Source: an uncultured Erysipelotrichaceae bacterium
GTDB taxonomy: Bacteria; Bacillota_I; Bacilli_A; Erysipelotrichales; Erysipelotrichaceae
Length of the DNA stretch: 10,417 nucleotides
Assembly: GCA_902782955.1 (NCBI GenBank)
Contig: CACZPD010000247.1
Span: forward strand, 1-10,417
Direction of reading: 5' to 3'
In this document: in pieces, positions 1 through 8,892 of the stretch
Position numbering within the stretch: the first letter of the stretch is position 1
Layout: every line of letters starts with the position of its first letter
The notes under the pieces: generated by a model
What the model was told of the DNA's origin: nothing
The model's input: the letters and a program-made list of their open reading frames with translations, nothing else
Databases searched by the model: none
Made by a program: the position numbers and the translations under genes

Positions 1-756
1 GATTATATAGGAAGGAACCCTGAGCACAGGATTCAGGTGTCCGGGCATGGATATGAAAAAGAGGATAATCGATATTATCAGCACTGTTCGGTAATGCTTC
101 CGGATCAGGCTGACAATACGATTTTCATAATATGCCCATGTACATCCGAGCGGAATCATGATCACAGTATCATAAACCCAGAAAAAGTCCGGCATCACGA
201 GCACTCCGAAAACCACAAAGCCAAGCGCAAATACACATGCGGCATACAGAATCTGTCTGTCTTTTTTCATCAGCTGAAGAGAAATACCAAGAAACAGGAT
301 CCATGCCAGATACGTGAATACATACCACAGGAATGAAATGCCGCTTTCACCATCAAAATGTTCGCTCAGCAGAGATGTAAGGCTCTTCACATCGCCTGCA
401 ATATAATACAGGGCCTAGTATACAGCCATCATAACGACATACGGGATCAGAAGTTTCGGAAGACGTTTTCTGAAGAATCCTCTCCTCTGGCTGATTCCCT
501 TTTTCATCAATCCGAAACCGGAATAGAAGAAAAACATCGCAACTGCCAGGAACCCGGCATCGAAATAAATCCACATAAGTCCCTTTGCGTTCACCCTCTG
601 CGTCATATGATGCAGAATCACCAGCAAAGCGAAAAAGCCGCGGAAACGATTGGTGACAGAGCGTTCCGTCGTACTGTAAAAATCATCGGTACCGGCAGAC
701 GGCACCAGAAGAAAGAATGGAATCAGCGCAATCAGACTGTTCAGTATTTCCGTCAT
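1..756 (-). pseudogene. Acyltransferase family 3 membrane protein, interrupted by an in-frame TAG and cut by the window edge
   Basis: The reading frame encodes an integral membrane acyltransferase (acyltransferase 3 type), a family that usually moves acetyl or similar groups onto surface polysaccharides or other envelope molecules. Counting from the ATG at 756, residues 1-18 form a hydrophobic segment. They are followed by the family signature RFRGFFALLVILHH near residues 37-50, whose histidines match the catalytic position of the family. A second hydrophobic stretch ends in FFYSGFGLMKKG, and the basic FFRKRLPKLLIPY block is also typical. At 415-417 the frame meets TAG. The next 138 codons, down to base 1, are open in the same frame and encode further hydrophobic segments, so there is one nonsense codon and no frameshift. 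An ATG at 813 would add 19 residues but has no ribosome binding site; the ATG at 756 has only a GGGG about 12 bases upstream. The start is therefore uncertain. The acyl substrate is unknown. Confidence 0.75.
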
Positions 757-865
757 ATCATTAACATACCCCAAAAGATCGTAAATTACCCGTAATATGA
801 ACTCCCGGGTCATGACGGCAGACTGTTATGTCGTTAAGATGATACAGATCCATTTGTCCTCACTG

Positions 866-901
866 AAAAAAGAAGCACTTCATGATGAAGTACTTCTTTT
901 A
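866..901 (-). terminator. Intrinsic terminator downstream of the beta-CASP gene
   Basis: Arms at 868-882 and 886-900 form a 15-bp stem with one G-U pair and a 3-base loop. On the minus strand it runs into a T-rich tract, and it lies 23 bases past the stop codon at 924. The stem is flanked by A and T runs, so it may also stop transcription coming from the other direction. It should separate the beta-CASP gene from the acyltransferase gene. Confidence 0.85.
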
Positions 902-923
902 TCAATCATTATTTTTATCAATG

Positions 924-2561
924 TCAGTCCCATCTGCTGACAAGCTTGCTGAGTTCCTTGAGGAACTTTTTCAGTTCGCTGTTCTTCGCGTTTTTCCTCT
1001 TTTCGATCAAGCGGATCAGTTTCTTCCCCTTCTCCATCAGTTCGTCATAATACTTATTATCGCCATAGGAGAAATCACGATCCTTTGCCGGTTCTTTTCT
1101 GATATTCTCTTTCTTCTCTTCCCTGCTCTGAACTCTTTCCGGTTCTTCCGTGCTCAGATATTTGTTATACAGAAGATCGAAAACATATCCGGAATACGGC
1201 GCGGAGGCCTCATAGCCATATTGATCTTTCAGCAGTCCGGCATATTCCGTACAGACGGAATCTTCCCCGTGCACGACGAATACTCTCTTCGGCTGATCGG
1301 GATTGTCCTTCAGCCAGTGAACCAGCCCGTTCTGATCCGCATGGGCACTGACATCCTGCAGCTGGACGATCTCAGCCGCCACATGGATGTCTTCCTGGAA
1401 GATCCTTACATCCTTCTCGCCGTCGATCAGCCGTCTTCCCAGTGTATCCTCAGCCTGATATCCCGCAAAGGCTACAGTACATTCCGGTCTCCACAGGTTA
1501 TGCTTAAGATGATGCTTGATCCGTCCGCTCGTGCACATTCCTGATGCCGAAATGATGACGGAAGGCTTTCTGGAAGTATTGATCAGTTTGGATTCTTCCG
1601 CGTCAATGACCATTTTCAGATTCGGGAAGACAAGCGGATGACCTCCTTCACGGATGATCCGCATAGCCTCTTCGTCATAATAGCCGAATGTATTTTCCTC
1701 AAAGATCGCTGTTGCTTCCTCAGCCAGCGGGCTGTCCAGATATACATCGAAATCCTTATAGGAAACCATATCATGTTCCAGGATCTCCCTGATAAAATAC
1801 AGGATCTCCTGTGCCCTTCCTACCGCGAAGGCAGGAATGACTACATTGCCGCCTCTCGCGAAAGTCCGGTTCATGATATCCGCAAGCTGCTTCATCGGAT
1901 TATCTGTCTTTTCATGGAGACGGTTCCCGTAGGTACTTTCGGTAATAACGTAATCCGTTGTTTCCCGGGGTGAAGGATCATTGACGATCGGCATATTGAT
2001 GTTGCCGAGATCGCCTGTATACGCAAGTGTTCTTGTCTTTCCGTCTTCCTGCATCGTCAGATAAATAATTGCACTTCCGAGAATATGTCCGCTGTCTTCA
2101 TATCTGGCACTGACATTCTCAACAGGAGTAAAGGATTCCCCGTAATGAACCGGCTGGAAAAACTGCATGGCATATTCCGCATCCCTGACGGTATACAAAG
2201 GCCTTACCTGTTTCCTGCCGCTTCTCTTTGCTTTCCGGTTGGTCCATTCCGCTTCAGACTCCTGAATATGCGCTGAGTCTTTCAGCATGATCTCACAGAG
2301 ATCTTTTGTGGCGTCCGTGCACCAGATCGTTCCGTGGAATCCGTCCCGGATCAGTTTCGGCAGGAGACCTGAATGATCGATATGCGCATGCGACAGCAGT
2401 ACAGCATCGATCTCTGAGGGCGGGACCGGAAGATCTTCATTTACGTAAATGTCCCTTCCCTGTTCCATACCGCAGTCCATCATGATGTATCTGCCGTTCA
2501 CTTCGATCACATGACAGCTTCCCGTTACTTCGTGATCTGCCCCGATAAAATAGATTTTCAT
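924..2561 (-). CDS. Metallo-beta-lactamase fold / beta-CASP RNA-processing nuclease
   Basis: This 545-residue protein belongs to the CPSF73-like (YSH1-type) beta-CASP family of zinc-dependent RNA endo/exonucleases, in the same broad class as Thermus TTHA0252. The metal-binding motif HAHIDH is at residues 58-63, SGHILGS puts the next ligand at H159, and TGDLG gives D184. The beta-CASP region includes ESTYGNR (E208), the family block SASGMCTSGRIKHHL (338-352), SAHAD (H407) and VVHGE (H431). All expected ligands are present, so it should be active. After about residue 465 comes a tail of roughly 80 charged, lysine-rich residues that looks helical and may bind RNA or a partner; that is inference. 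The start is supported by AGAGG about 8 bases upstream. It is monocistronic, with its own promoter and terminators on both sides. The RNA target is unknown. Confidence 0.92.
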   Translation of the reverse strand: MKIYFIGADHEVTGSCHVIEVNGRYIMMDCGMEQGRDIYVNEDLPVPPSEIDAVLLSHAHIDHSGLLPKLIRDGFHGTIWCTDATKDLCEIMLKDSAHIQESEAEWTNRKAKRSGRKQVRPLYTVRDAEYAMQFFQPVHYGESFTPVENVSARYEDSGHILGSAIIYLTMQEDGKTRTLAYTGDLGNINMPIVNDPSPRETTDYVITESTYGNRLHEKTDNPMKQLADIMNRTFARGGNVVIPAFAVGRAQEILYFIREILEHDMVSYKDFDVYLDSPLAEEATAIFEENTFGYYDEEAMRIIREGGHPLVFPNLKMVIDAEESKLINTSRKPSVIISASGMCTSGRIKHHLKHNLWRPECTVAFAGYQAEDTLGRRLIDGEKDVRIFQEDIHVAAEIVQLQDVSAHADQNGLVHWLKDNPDQPKRVFVVHGEDSVCTEYAGLLKDQYGYEASAPYSGYVFDLLYNKYLSTEEPERVQSREEKKENIRKEPAKDRDFSYGDNKYYDELMEKGKKLIRLIEKRKNAKNSELKKFLKELSKLVSRWD

Positions 2562-2627
2562 ATGAATACCTCTTTGCTGTTAGAGTCCGTAATAGTGCTG
2601 TGCGAACCTCGTTCCTTTTCTTTTTCA

Positions 2628-2656
2628 ATTATATAAAATGCCGGACAATAATTCGA
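2628..2656 (-). promoter_or_regulatory. Probable sigma-A promoter of the beta-CASP gene
   Basis: On the minus strand a perfect TATAAT (2628-2633) lies 17 bases downstream of a weak -35, TCGAAT (2651-2656, three of six matches). It sits between the terminator of the glucosidase gene and the beta-CASP start at 2561, implying a 5' leader of about 60 bases. The -10 is convincing and the -35 is not. Confidence 0.5.
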
Positions 2657-2681
2657 TGATTTCCTGCTATTCTGAACAAAC

Positions 2682-2710
2682 AAAAAGCCCTGTATTCTCA
2701 TACAGGAGCT
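2682..2710 (-). terminator. Intrinsic terminator of the 6-phospho-beta-glucosidase gene
   Basis: Arms at 2686-2695 and 2700-2710 pair over 10 bp with one bulged T and a 4-base loop. A run of five T on the minus strand follows. It begins 8 bases after the stop codon at 2719. Confidence 0.8.
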
Positions 2711-2718
2711 TGTCGTTT

Positions 2719-4266
<1,548 letters not shown>

Positions 4267-4274
4267 TTATGAAA

Positions 4275-4326
4275 GGCACCGAACCTCGGACGCTTTTATA
4301 AAGGTTGGAAACGCGGGTTCGATGCC
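4275..4326 (-). other. Inverted repeat in the glucosidase 5' leader
   Basis: Minus-strand arms GGCATCGAACC (4316-4326) and GGTTCGGTGCC (4275-4285) pair at all 11 positions with one U-G pair. A further three pairs (GCG 4313-4315 with CGC 4291-4293) form if five bases are bulged. The stem would start within about ten bases of the predicted distal transcription start. Confidence 0.6.
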
Positions 4327-4353
4327 GGTTTTTATTATACATGATAAACAGGG

Positions 4354-4384
4354 AAAATGCCTGCATACACTGTGTATGCAGGCA
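4354..4384 (-). terminator. Intrinsic terminator of the hyp gene cluster
   Basis: A perfect 12-bp stem (arms 4373-4384 and 4358-4369) with a 3-base loop is followed by four T on the minus strand. It begins 4 bases after the hypA stop codon and closes the five-gene cluster. Confidence 0.85.
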
Positions 4385-4388
4385 TCAT

Positions 4389-4742
4389 CTATTCATCCGT
4401 TTCGGCTTCTATTTCCTTGATGGAGCATTCGTTTCCCACCAGGAGATAGGTCTCCGGACTGCCGCAGTGCGGGCAGATCTTCCCGTATCTTACGGTCTCA
4501 TATGTCCGGCCGCATCCTTCGCAGTATGTAACGGCAGGCGTGATCTCCAGTTTCAGGACAGATTCTTCAAACAAAGGCTTTTTCTTTTTGAAATAATCCC
4601 AGCAGTCAGTAAAGTAATCCGTTATGATGCCGGATACCTCCCCTACTTCCAGTGTGACCGAGCCGATCTTCGTAACATGGTTTTCTTTCGCAACATCTTC
4701 CAGTGTTTTCATCACATGTGTCACGATGCCGAGTTCATGCAT
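4389..4742 (-). CDS. hypA: Nickel metallochaperone HypA
   Basis: This 117-residue protein has the standard HypA length. The invariant N-terminal Met-His-Glu (MHELGI) provides nickel ligands through the terminal amine, H2 and the H2 backbone. The structural zinc site is formed by two CxxC pairs, C74/C77 and C90/C93. HypA takes nickel from HypB and inserts it into the large subunit of [NiFe]-hydrogenases; in some bacteria the pair also serves urease. The gene overlaps the preceding hypB by 8 bases (ATGCATGA), so the two are probably translationally coupled. It ends in TAG, with a terminator directly behind. That is useful because a genuine TAG stop here argues against TAG reassignment in this genome. 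It could instead serve a non-hydrogenase nickel enzyme, since no hydrogenase gene is visible. Confidence 0.95.
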   Translation of the reverse strand: MHELGIVTHVMKTLEDVAKENHVTKIGSVTLEVGEVSGIITDYFTDCWDYFKKKKPLFEESVLKLEITPAVTYCEGCGRTYETVRYGKICPHCGSPETYLLVGNECSIKEIEAETDE

Positions 4743-5400
4743 GGGATTTCCAGCTTTCTGTTTCCTTCAGCAGCCACTCTTCCCAGGCATCCATTCCTTC
4801 ACCGGTCTTTGCGGATACGGGAAAGATCTCGATATGCGGATTCAGCTGACGGGCACGGTGTTCCACCTTGCCAAGATCAAATTCGAAGTACGGCAGCGCA
4901 TCTGTTTTTGTAACGACCAGTACATCGCTCTTTTCAAACATCAGCGGATATTTATACGGCTTGTCATCTCCTTCCGGAACAGACAGGATCATGACATTCC
5001 TGCCGGCGCCGGTATCATATTCAGCCGGGCAGATCAGGTTTCCGACATTTTCCAGAAACGCAATATCCATGCCGTCTACACCCATCTCCTCGATGCCTTT
5101 CCTGGTCATGCCGGCATCCATGTGGCACATGCCGTCGGTATGTACCTGGATGCTTTTCGCGCCGAGGGCTTCAATGCGTTCCGCGTCCACTGCCGATTCG
5201 ATATCCGCTTCCAGCACAGCGATCTTCGCCTTGCCCGCAAGATCCTGTATCGTTCTCGAGAGCAATGTCGTCTTTCCGCTGCCTGCCGAGCTCATAAGGT
5301 TGATCAGCAGTACGCCTTTCTCTTTCATTTCCTTCCGGAGTCCTTCCGCATCCCTGTCATTGGATGCTGTTACAGATTTATGCAGTTCAATGACTTTCAT
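4735..5400 (-). CDS. hypB: HypB-type nickel-insertion GTPase, second of a tandem pair
   Basis: This SIMIBI-class GTPase of 221 residues supplies nickel to HypA in a GTP-dependent way. The P-loop is SSAGSGKT at 37-44, with alanine where HypB usually has proline. The next conserved block, EADIESAVDAERI (64-76), is close to the family form. The dimer-interface metal site is kept: C92-H93 in MCHMD and C124 in GNLICP. The base-recognition motif is TKTD (164-167). There is no histidine-rich N-terminal store. I place the start at 5400, which forms an ATGA overlap with the upstream hypB stop and has GGAGG 7 bases before it; an ATG at 5445 would lie deep inside the upstream gene. It is roughly half identical by eye to its neighbour and has the same length. 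Confidence 0.94.
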   Translation of the reverse strand: MKVIELHKSVTASNDRDAEGLRKEMKEKGVLLINLMSSAGSGKTTLLSRTIQDLAGKAKIAVLEADIESAVDAERIEALGAKSIQVHTDGMCHMDAGMTRKGIEEMGVDGMDIAFLENVGNLICPAEYDTGAGRNVMILSVPEGDDKPYKYPLMFEKSDVLVVTKTDALPYFEFDLGKVEHRARQLNPHIEIFPVSAKTGEGMDAWEEWLLKETESWKSHA

Positions 5401-6062
5401 GCCTTCCTCCATTCTTCGATTTTTTCTTCCAGCCAGCGGATCCACGCTTCACTTCCTTCTTTTGTCTTTGCGCTCAGGGGAATGATCGTGATGCCGGGGT
5501 GGAGTTCTTCCGCATATCTGCGGCATGTATCGATATCAAAATCAAAGATCTCCGCGGTATCGATCTTGTTTATGATCAGGCAGTCGCTGACCCGGAACAT
5601 CAGCGGATATTTCAGAGGTTTGTCATGCCCTTCCGGAACAGACAGGATCATGACTTTCTGCGCTGCCCCGACATCGAATTCCGCCGGGCATACCAGATTG
5701 CCGATATTCTCCAGAAAGACGACATCAAGGTTTTCCAGGTTCATTTTCTCCAGTCCCTGACGGGTCATATCCGCATCCATATGACACAGGCCGCTGCTGT
5801 GGACCTGGATGACATCGACACCGAGCGCGTGCATCGCTGCCGCATCGATATCCGAATCCACATCCGCCTCCATGACACCGATCCGGTATTTGTTTTTCAG
5901 TGCATCGATGGTCAGTTTCAGCAGACTTGTTTTTCCTGCCCCGGGTGACCCCATCAGGTTGACCATGAATATGCCTTTTTCCTTCAGATAATTCTTATTC
6001 TGTTCCGCATTCCTGTCGTTATCTTCCGTCAGATGCAGTTTTGTTTCATAAATTTCATACAT
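5397..6062 (-). CDS. hypB: HypB-type nickel-insertion GTPase, first of a tandem pair
   Basis: This 221-residue HypB paralogue has a canonical P-loop, GSPGAGKT (38-45), the metal-binding C93-H94 (LCHMD) and C125 (GNLVCP), and NKID (165-168) for guanine recognition. The segment after EAD (EADVDSDIDAAAMHALG, 65-81) has lost the usual Glu-Arg of the DAERI block that the downstream copy retains, so the two copies depart from the family at different motifs. AGGA lies 9 bases before the ATG at 6062. The stop of the oxidoreductase gene is 14 bases upstream, and the downstream hypB starts within this gene's stop codon. Both copies look intact and co-expressed, which suits either a HypB heterodimer or two client enzymes; both ideas are inference. 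Confidence 0.93.
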   Translation of the reverse strand: MYEIYETKLHLTEDNDRNAEQNKNYLKEKGIFMVNLMGSPGAGKTSLLKLTIDALKNKYRIGVMEADVDSDIDAAAMHALGVDVIQVHSSGLCHMDADMTRQGLEKMNLENLDVVFLENIGNLVCPAEFDVGAAQKVMILSVPEGHDKPLKYPLMFRVSDCLIINKIDTAEIFDFDIDTCRRYAEELHPGITIIPLSAKTKEGSEAWIRWLEEKIEEWRKA

Positions 6063-6076
6063 AGGCAGGTTTCCTG

Positions 6077-8866
6077 TTATTTCTTCTTCGTCCTGATGCG
6101 GATCTCCCGTTTCACGATATACGGCAGGATCGCCTTCAGCTTGCTTTCCTCCGCAGTATACATCTTTGTATTCTGCGGCATATCCCTTTCAATATGAATC
6201 GCGTCGAATTCACATCTTGTCGTACACAGACCGCAGCCGATGCAGCGGTTCGTATCAACAGTAGTAGCACCGCATTTCAGGCAGCGTTCCGCTTCCCTGC
6301 GCACCTGCTCTTCCGTTAACGGCAGACGCAGGTCTTCATATGTTGCGGCAGCTTCTCCGGGCTTCATGCCGGGTGCCTGCCGTTTTGCATTGTCGTAGGA
6401 TTCCACAAAGATATCATCCCGGTCAAGTTCGATAAATTCACGCAGATCCCTGCCGATCGTCAGGGAGTGACCCGGATGGACGAAGCGGTTGATGGAGACC
6501 ATCGCTTCACGGCCGTCGGCGATCGCGTCGATCGCAAAGCGCGCACCATGGAAAATATCACCGCCCGCAAAGATATCCGGCTCACCAGTCTGGAGAGTGA
6601 CCGGATCTGCGATGACTGTGCCGTTGGGACGCAGTTCAGCCTTTGTTCCTTCCAGCAGGGAACCCCATACAGGTGCCTGCCCGATAGAGAGGAGCACATG
6701 ATCACATTCCACTGTTTTCAGTTCGGTCTCATCATACTGCGGCGCGAATTTCCCGTCCTTGTCATAGACCTGGATGCACTGTTTCAGGACGATGCCTGTG
6801 ATCTTTCCGTCTTCTGCCAGGATCTCTTTCGGTCCCCAGCAGTTCTTGATGGTGATGCCTTCTTCCTTTGCTTCGCGGATCTCGTCTTTCGCGGCCGGCA
6901 TTGCGTCCGGTCCTTCCAGACATACCATTTCCACGGAAGAAGCACCGGCACGCAGCGCGCATCTGGCTACATCGATGGCAACATTGCCGCCGCCGATCAC
7001 GACTGTTTTGCCGGAAAGGATCTTACTGTGATCCGCATTGGCGCGGCGGAGGAAATCCACGCCGGATTCCGCGTATTCTTCATTCGGGATGCCGGCTTTT
7101 CTTCCTGCCTGCATGCCGATGGCAACGAAGAATGCCTTATACCCTTCGTTCCTGAGATCCCGGATCGAAACATCTTTTCCGATCTCTGTATCAAACCGGA
7201 ACTGGACTCCCATCTTTTTGATGACATCGATCTCCGCGTCGATAACGCTTCTTTCCAGACGGAAGGAAGGAATACCGTATCTCAGCATTCCGCCCGGTTC
7301 CTTTTCTTTTTCAAAAACCGTAACCGGATATCCGGATCTGCGCAGATAGTACGCGGCAGAAAGTCCTGCCGGACCGGCACCGATCACAGCGACCTTATAG
7401 CTGTCATCCCACTGCTCACCGATATCGTTGCAGCATTCAGGCACATACCGGTTCTCTTCCTTCAGTTCCTGCGCTGCAATGAATTTCTTGATTTCATCAA
7501 TAGCGACCGGTTCATCGATCAGGCCTCTTGTACAGCGGTCTTCACATCTTCTGTTGCATACCGCGCCGCATACAGCCGGAAGCGGGTTATCCTGCTTGAT
7601 GAGTTTCAGCGCGTCCAGATATCTGCCTTCGGCAGCCATGCGGATATATCCCTGCACCGCAAGATGGGCAGGGCATGCAGTCTTGCATGGTGAAGTACCG
7701 GTATCGTAGCAGTTGATCTTCGCGTCTTCACGGTAATTCTTATTCCATTTCTCCGGTCCCCATTTTTCACTGTCGGGCAGTTCCATCTTCGGATATTCCG
7801 CCTGTGAACCGTCTTTCAGACATAGTTTTCTTCCGAGTTTCGCCGCTCCGACCGGACATACTTCAACACACTTTCCGCAGGCAACACATTTCTGTGTATC
7901 CACGTGCGCACGGTATGCGGAAGCGGACATGTTCGGTGTATTGAACAGCTGTGATGTACGCAGCGCGTTGCAGGTGGAATTCGAGCAGTTGCAGATGCCG
8001 ACGATCTTGTCTTCGCCGTCCAGGTTCGTGATCTGGTGCACAAACCCGCTCTTCTCTGCCCTCTCCAGCAGCGCGATGACTTCATCATATGTCGCATAGC
8101 GGGCATCCTTTTTCGTTTCCACCAGGTATTCAGCCATATCACCGAGCGCGATGCAGTAATAATCCTCAACATCACCGGCGCCTTCCCCGCGGATACGCTG
8201 CTGTCTTCTGCAGCTGCAGACATCAACGGCATACTTGTCATATTTCTTCAGCCAGTAGGAAAGCCGTTCCAGATCAACCGCCCGGTTTTCCGCCTGGATC
8301 GCCTTTTCCACCGGGATGACATGCATTCCCAGTCCGCCGCCTCCCGGAGGAACCATATGTGCAACTTTTCCGACCGGTACACTGGAAGCGTAATTGAAGA
8401 ATGTCGCGACTTCGGGATGCTCTTCTGTCAGCTTCCCGTTCATCATCATGTATTCTCCGGAACCTACGACCCATTTGGGGATGAAGTACTGCTTCTGATG
8501 TTCGTCATTTTCACGGTCGAATTCCAGCAGTCCGATCTCCGCAATATGCATGGCGATTTCTTCTGCCTTCTCTTCAGAGATATTGTTCCTTTCCGCCAGG
8601 TCCGCAGCTGTCAGCTTCACGACCCTCTTCTTTTTAAACGACAGCATGAATCTGACTTCATCCTTTGTCAGCAGTCTGTCCAGCAGCCAGAAATCCGGGT
8701 CATTCGGGCTGATCTTTTTCGGTCGTCCCGACATCTGCAGATCATCCGTGATCAGCGCTGCCAGCTTTTTGACGAGCTTTTCCTTTTCTGCGTCTTCCGA
8801 TTTATAGTTATCGGGCATAAAATCGTTTTCATTAAACATGTAATTCTTGAATTTTTCGGGAATCAT
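6077..8866 (-). CDS. Multidomain FAD / iron-sulfur / NAD(P) oxidoreductase with a GltD-like core
   Basis: This 929-residue cytoplasmic flavoprotein has several electron-transfer parts. Residues about 60-140 look like a winged-helix module. A cysteine-rich stretch follows (C217, C219, C238, C292, C294, C299), leading into a ferredoxin cluster CVACGKCVEVCP (327-338). The GltD-type Fe-S domain spans about 386-465 with C386, C394, C398, C433, C437, C441 and C445. The FAD Rossmann motif is VIGAGPAGLSAAYY (494-507), the NAD(P) motif is VIGGGNVAIDVA (623-634), and AGGDIFHG (767-774) is the second FAD contact. The C-terminus carries CLKC (862-865) and CIGCGLCTTRCE (875-886). The core resembles the GltD/NfnB family, which moves electrons between NAD(P)H and another carrier. 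I chose the ATG at 8866 because AGGAGGAGG lies just before it; the frame extends upstream to 8959 inside the methyltransferase gene. The partner and reaction are unknown. Its place directly before hypB-hypB-hypA suggests a link to a nickel enzyme. Confidence 0.9.
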   Translation of the reverse strand: MIPEKFKNYMFNENDFMPDNYKSEDAEKEKLVKKLAALITDDLQMSGRPKKISPNDPDFWLLDRLLTKDEVRFMLSFKKKRVVKLTAADLAERNNISEEKAEEIAMHIAEIGLLEFDRENDEHQKQYFIPKWVVGSGEYMMMNGKLTEEHPEVATFFNYASSVPVGKVAHMVPPGGGGLGMHVIPVEKAIQAENRAVDLERLSYWLKKYDKYAVDVCSCRRQQRIRGEGAGDVEDYYCIALGDMAEYLVETKKDARYATYDEVIALLERAEKSGFVHQITNLDGEDKIVGICNCSNSTCNALRTSQLFNTPNMSASAYRAHVDTQKCVACGKCVEVCPVGAAKLGRKLCLKDGSQAEYPKMELPDSEKWGPEKWNKNYREDAKINCYDTGTSPCKTACPAHLAVQGYIRMAAEGRYLDALKLIKQDNPLPAVCGAVCNRRCEDRCTRGLIDEPVAIDEIKKFIAAQELKEENRYVPECCNDIGEQWDDSYKVAVIGAGPAGLSAAYYLRRSGYPVTVFEKEKEPGGMLRYGIPSFRLERSVIDAEIDVIKKMGVQFRFDTEIGKDVSIRDLRNEGYKAFFVAIGMQAGRKAGIPNEEYAESGVDFLRRANADHSKILSGKTVVIGGGNVAIDVARCALRAGASSVEMVCLEGPDAMPAAKDEIREAKEEGITIKNCWGPKEILAEDGKITGIVLKQCIQVYDKDGKFAPQYDETELKTVECDHVLLSIGQAPVWGSLLEGTKAELRPNGTVIADPVTLQTGEPDIFAGGDIFHGARFAIDAIADGREAMVSINRFVHPGHSLTIGRDLREFIELDRDDIFVESYDNAKRQAPGMKPGEAAATYEDLRLPLTEEQVRREAERCLKCGATTVDTNRCIGCGLCTTRCEFDAIHIERDMPQNTKMYTAEESKLKAILPYIVKREIRIRTKKK

Positions 8867-8892
8867 CTGTCCTCCTCCTGCAGTATTCCTGA

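Noticed and set aside
1..417. Recoding of TAG as a sense codon (pyrrolysine or glutamine) to explain the interrupted acyltransferase
   Set aside because: hypA ends in TAG 4 bases before a strong terminator stem, so TAG works as a stop here, and acyltransferases of this type have no known pyrrolysine position.
353..574. A second short minus-strand frame over the stop in the acyltransferase, as a sign of frameshift
   Set aside because: The original frame resumes directly after the TAG with good membrane-protein sequence, so no frameshift is needed.
4275..4330. tRNA-like T-arm sequence (GGGTTCGATGCC) on the plus strand
   Set aside because: No acceptor stem, D-arm or anticodon arm can be built around it; the likeness comes from one arm of the inverted repeat in the glucosidase leader.
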